A stretch of 15,273 nt of DNA, taken from positions 1-15,273 of the forward strand of contig JBIIKZ010000056.1 of assembly GCA_044232905.1 (NCBI GenBank), written 5' to 3'. The stretch is from CANHVK01 sp044232905 (GTDB taxonomy: Bacteria > Bacteroidota > Bacteroidia > Flavobacteriales_D > Crocinitomicaceae). Below, piece after piece: positions 13,408-15,273 of this stretch (its first letter is position 1; the number at the start of each line of letters is the position of its first letter). Under the pieces are notes generated by a model. That model had not been told where the DNA came from and did no database searches. It saw nothing but the letters and a program-made list of their open reading frames with translations. A program made the position numbers and the translations under genes.

Positions 13408-14493
13408 TTAATAAATTGAAACTCCTTTACTTGATTTTAAAGAATCTGCTTTTGGTTTGTTTCTACTTAAACTAAAGGAAAAAGTACAACCTAAACCAAC
13501 TGTGCTTCGAACATTAATGGATTGTTCGTGTGTTTCAATGATATGTTTTACAATCGCTAAACCTAGACCTGAGCCTCCTTCATTACGCGTTCTACTCTTC
13601 TCCACACGATAAAAACGCTCAAACAAACGCGGTAAATCTTTTTTGTCAATCCCAGGACCATTATCGGATACTTCTACCAATAATAATTCATTCATTTCAT
13701 GAAAACGAATTTTAGTTTCTCCATTTTCATTTCCATAATTGATTGAATTGGTAATTAAATTTAACAAGACTTGTGCTATCTTTAATTGATCTGCATAGAC
13801 TTGATAATTCGGATAATCTTTTGCAAATGTTATTGATATGTTTTTTTCCTTCGAACTTAATTCTAAAGAATCAATGATTTCCTTTGTTAATTTTTTAATG
13901 TCAAAAAGCTGAAAATCCATTTGTAGTGCATTCACTTCCAGCTTTGTAATTTGATCTAAATCTTCAATTAAATGCACCATGCGATCTACCGAATTAGATG
14001 CACGTTCTAAAAAAACACGATTCACTTTTTCATCTTCCAAACCACCATCTAACAAAGTGAGGATATACCCTTGGATAGAAAACAAAGGAGTTTTTAATTC
14101 ATGTGCTAAATTTCCTAAAAACTCTTTTCGAAAAGTTTCGCGTTCTTTTAAATTTGAAATTTCTTCATTACGCTCTTCGGTCCATTTTTTAGTTACACGT
14201 TCAGCCTCTTCAAAAACTGCTTCTGTAAGTTTTATGGTCGGTGCAATATTCGCCTGTGACTTTTCTTTTTGAATAGAACGATATAAAACCTTTAAGCGTT
14301 TATTCACGAAAAGATCTACGAAATAATAAAAAATGTAAAAAGAAAATCCACCAATAAGAATTGGTCCTAATATTAAATACCAAACAGGTATGTTAACATT
14401 AAGGAAATATGCGCTTCCAAAAAATAGTAATGTAAATGCAAATACGAGAATACTTGCATAGATAATAAAATAAATTGGCTTACTATTTTTCAC
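13408..14493 (-). CDS. sensor histidine kinase, PhoR-like
   Basis: The protein has 361 residues. Two membrane helices (about 8-31 and 37-59) are joined by a very short loop, so there is no real periplasmic sensor domain; the signal must be sensed in the membrane, in the cytoplasm or through partners. A linker helix (about 65-120) leads to the HisKA domain with phospho-accepting H131 (GNLAHELKTPL). The HATPase domain has the N box (NLITNSINYGN, 245-255), G1 DNGPGI (277-282), F box FERFYRVEKSR and G2 GSGLGLAI (307-314). It overlaps the response-regulator gene by 11 bp; the pair surely works together. The architecture resembles the PhoR kinase of Bacteroidota, but no phosphate genes adjoin to confirm a phosphate role. 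Confidence 0.93.
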   Translation of the reverse strand: MKNSKPIYFIIYASILVFAFTLLFFGSAYFLNVNIPVWYLILGPILIGGFSFYIFYYFVDLFVNKRLKVLYRSIQKEKSQANIAPTIKLTEAVFEEAERVTKKWTEERNEEISNLKERETFRKEFLGNLAHELKTPLFSIQGYILTLLDGGLEDEKVNRVFLERASNSVDRMVHLIEDLDQITKLEVNALQMDFQLFDIKKLTKEIIDSLELSSKEKNISITFAKDYPNYQVYADQLKIAQVLLNLITNSINYGNENGETKIRFHEMNELLLVEVSDNGPGIDKKDLPRLFERFYRVEKSRTRNEGGSGLGLAIVKHIIETHEQSINVRSTVGLGCTFSFSLSRNKPKADSLKSSKGVSIY

Positions 14494-15190
14494 TATTCAC
14501 GAATGTATATCCAACACCTTTGATAGTACGAATATAATCATCACCTAGCTTTTCTCTTAATTTTCGAATGTGAACATCGATAGTTCTTTCACCAACAATG
14601 GTTTCAGTACCCCAAACTTTTCCTAAAATTTCTTCGCGCGTAAAAACTTTTTGAGGCTTACTAATCAGTAATTCAAGTAATTCAAATTCTTTCTTTGGCA
14701 ATTGAATAACTCCGTCTTTGGTTTCCACTAAATATTTTTCACGGTCAATTTTAATTTGTCCAACTTCAATAATAGTGTTCATCGCTTGTGGTTTAATACG
14801 TCGCAACAAAGATTCGACCTTACTAATTAATAAACGTGGACGAATTGGCTTTGAAATATAATCGTCAGCACCCGCTTCAAATCCAGCTACTTGCGAATAA
14901 TCTTCTGCACGTGAAGTTAAAAAAGCAATAATTGGCTGCGGAAAAGAAGTCATTTTCCGAATTGCATAACATGCTTCAATTCCATCCATTACAGGCATCA
15001 TAACATCCATAATTACGAGTACTGGCTTATTCTTTTGGAAAACATCCAATGCCATTTGACCATTTGTAGCGGTAGAAATTGTATAACCCTCTTTCTCTAG
15101 GTTGTACTTTAAGAATTCCAAAATATCTAAATCATCATCTACTAAAAGTATATGTATTGATTTTTTTTGGCTAGGGTCAAATGTAAACAT
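14483..15190 (-). CDS. response regulator, OmpR/PhoB family
   Basis: This 235-residue transcription factor has a receiver domain (about 12-128) with acidic pocket D18-D20, phospho-acceptor D62 (IMDVMMP), T92 and K114 (ISKPI). A C-terminal winged helix (about 140-232) has the recognition region VGERTIDVHIRKLREKLGDDYIRTIKGVGY. It is phosphorylated by the overlapping downstream kinase and should bind DNA, usually at direct repeats. It is the first gene of the run continuing through idi, PTPS, phrB and bcp, so it may control its own operon. Target genes cannot be told from sequence. Confidence 0.94.
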   Translation of the reverse strand: MFTFDPSQKKSIHILLVDDDLDILEFLKYNLEKEGYTISTATNGQMALDVFQKNKPVLVIMDVMMPVMDGIEACYAIRKMTSFPQPIIAFLTSRAEDYSQVAGFEAGADDYISKPIRPRLLISKVESLLRRIKPQAMNTIIEVGQIKIDREKYLVETKDGVIQLPKKEFELLELLISKPQKVFTREEILGKVWGTETIVGERTIDVHIRKLREKLGDDYIRTIKGVGYTFVNSEK

Positions 15191-15208
15191 ATATCAAAGA
15201 TTATTAGA

Positions 15209-15238
15209 ATTTGTTTAACAAATGTATTCCCAATACAT
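15209..15238. promoter_or_regulatory. two overlapping dyads upstream of the response regulator
   Basis: ATTTGTT-T-AACAAAT (15209-15223) overlaps ATGTATT-CCC-AATACAT (15222-15238) by two bases; both are perfect. They sit 19-48 bp before the response-regulator ATG, where a promoter is expected. The minus strand also has a TTTG (15198-15195) resembling a -7 box (AATCTTTG), which would give a very short leader. They are candidate operators for autoregulation or for another factor. Confidence 0.45.
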
Positions 15239-15273
15239 AACTGACCGCTTAAGTTAAGTTTACCATTACATTA

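Overview
The window looks like a low-GC chromosome segment from a member of the Bacteroidota, most likely Flavobacteriales. The grounds are a type IX secretion (T9SS) C-terminal sorting tail, several TAnnTTTG-type -7 promoter boxes, the lack of clear Shine-Dalgarno sequences, and core genes of flavobacterial character (pdhB, rlmH, type I idi, PTPS, photolyase). No species can be named from the sequence alone.

Layout. (1) 1-2510 is the right end of an integrated mobile element. It has a small HUH-type replication-initiator-like gene (179-709) convergent with an unusually long tyrosine recombinase (736-2346). Just outside the recombinase promoter, at 2491-2508, lies a copy of a tmRNA/tRNA-Ala-like 3' end, the expected attachment remnant. 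The intact RNA gene and the other element end would lie left of the window. (2) 2511-2801 holds no convincing gene: a GTGACGA-type repeat, a 20-bp hairpin and short direct repeats. (3) 2802-5886 (minus strand) carries a T9SS-secreted serine hydrolase behind a cytosolic-looking amidase, then a terminator, a short interspersed repeat and pdhB. (4) 5982-6831 (plus strand) is rlmH overlapping a cupin gene whose last codons run into another GTGACGA repeat. (5) 6870-9227 (minus strand) is a two-gene unit: an uncharacterised membrane-anchored protein and a DUF1003 membrane protein. (6) 9518-10695 (plus strand) holds three tandem, diverged, tail-less SSB-like genes behind an AT-rich leader with helically phased AACGAA sites; repeats fill the first spacer. 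(7) 10696-15190 (minus strand) is a tight six-gene run: PhoB-like regulator, PhoR-like kinase, idi, PTPS/QueD, photolyase, bcp peroxiredoxin. It ends in a 20-bp palindrome shared with the last ssb gene.

How they fit. The last block joins a phosphorelay to isoprenoid/carotenoid precursor supply, pterin synthesis, light-driven DNA repair and peroxide detoxification, which suggests (by inference) a light or oxidative stress unit. The most unusual items are the recombinase with a large insertion plus HUH partner at a tmRNA-like att site, the triplicated tail-less SSBs with a phased upstream array, and the stop-codon-spanning palindrome.
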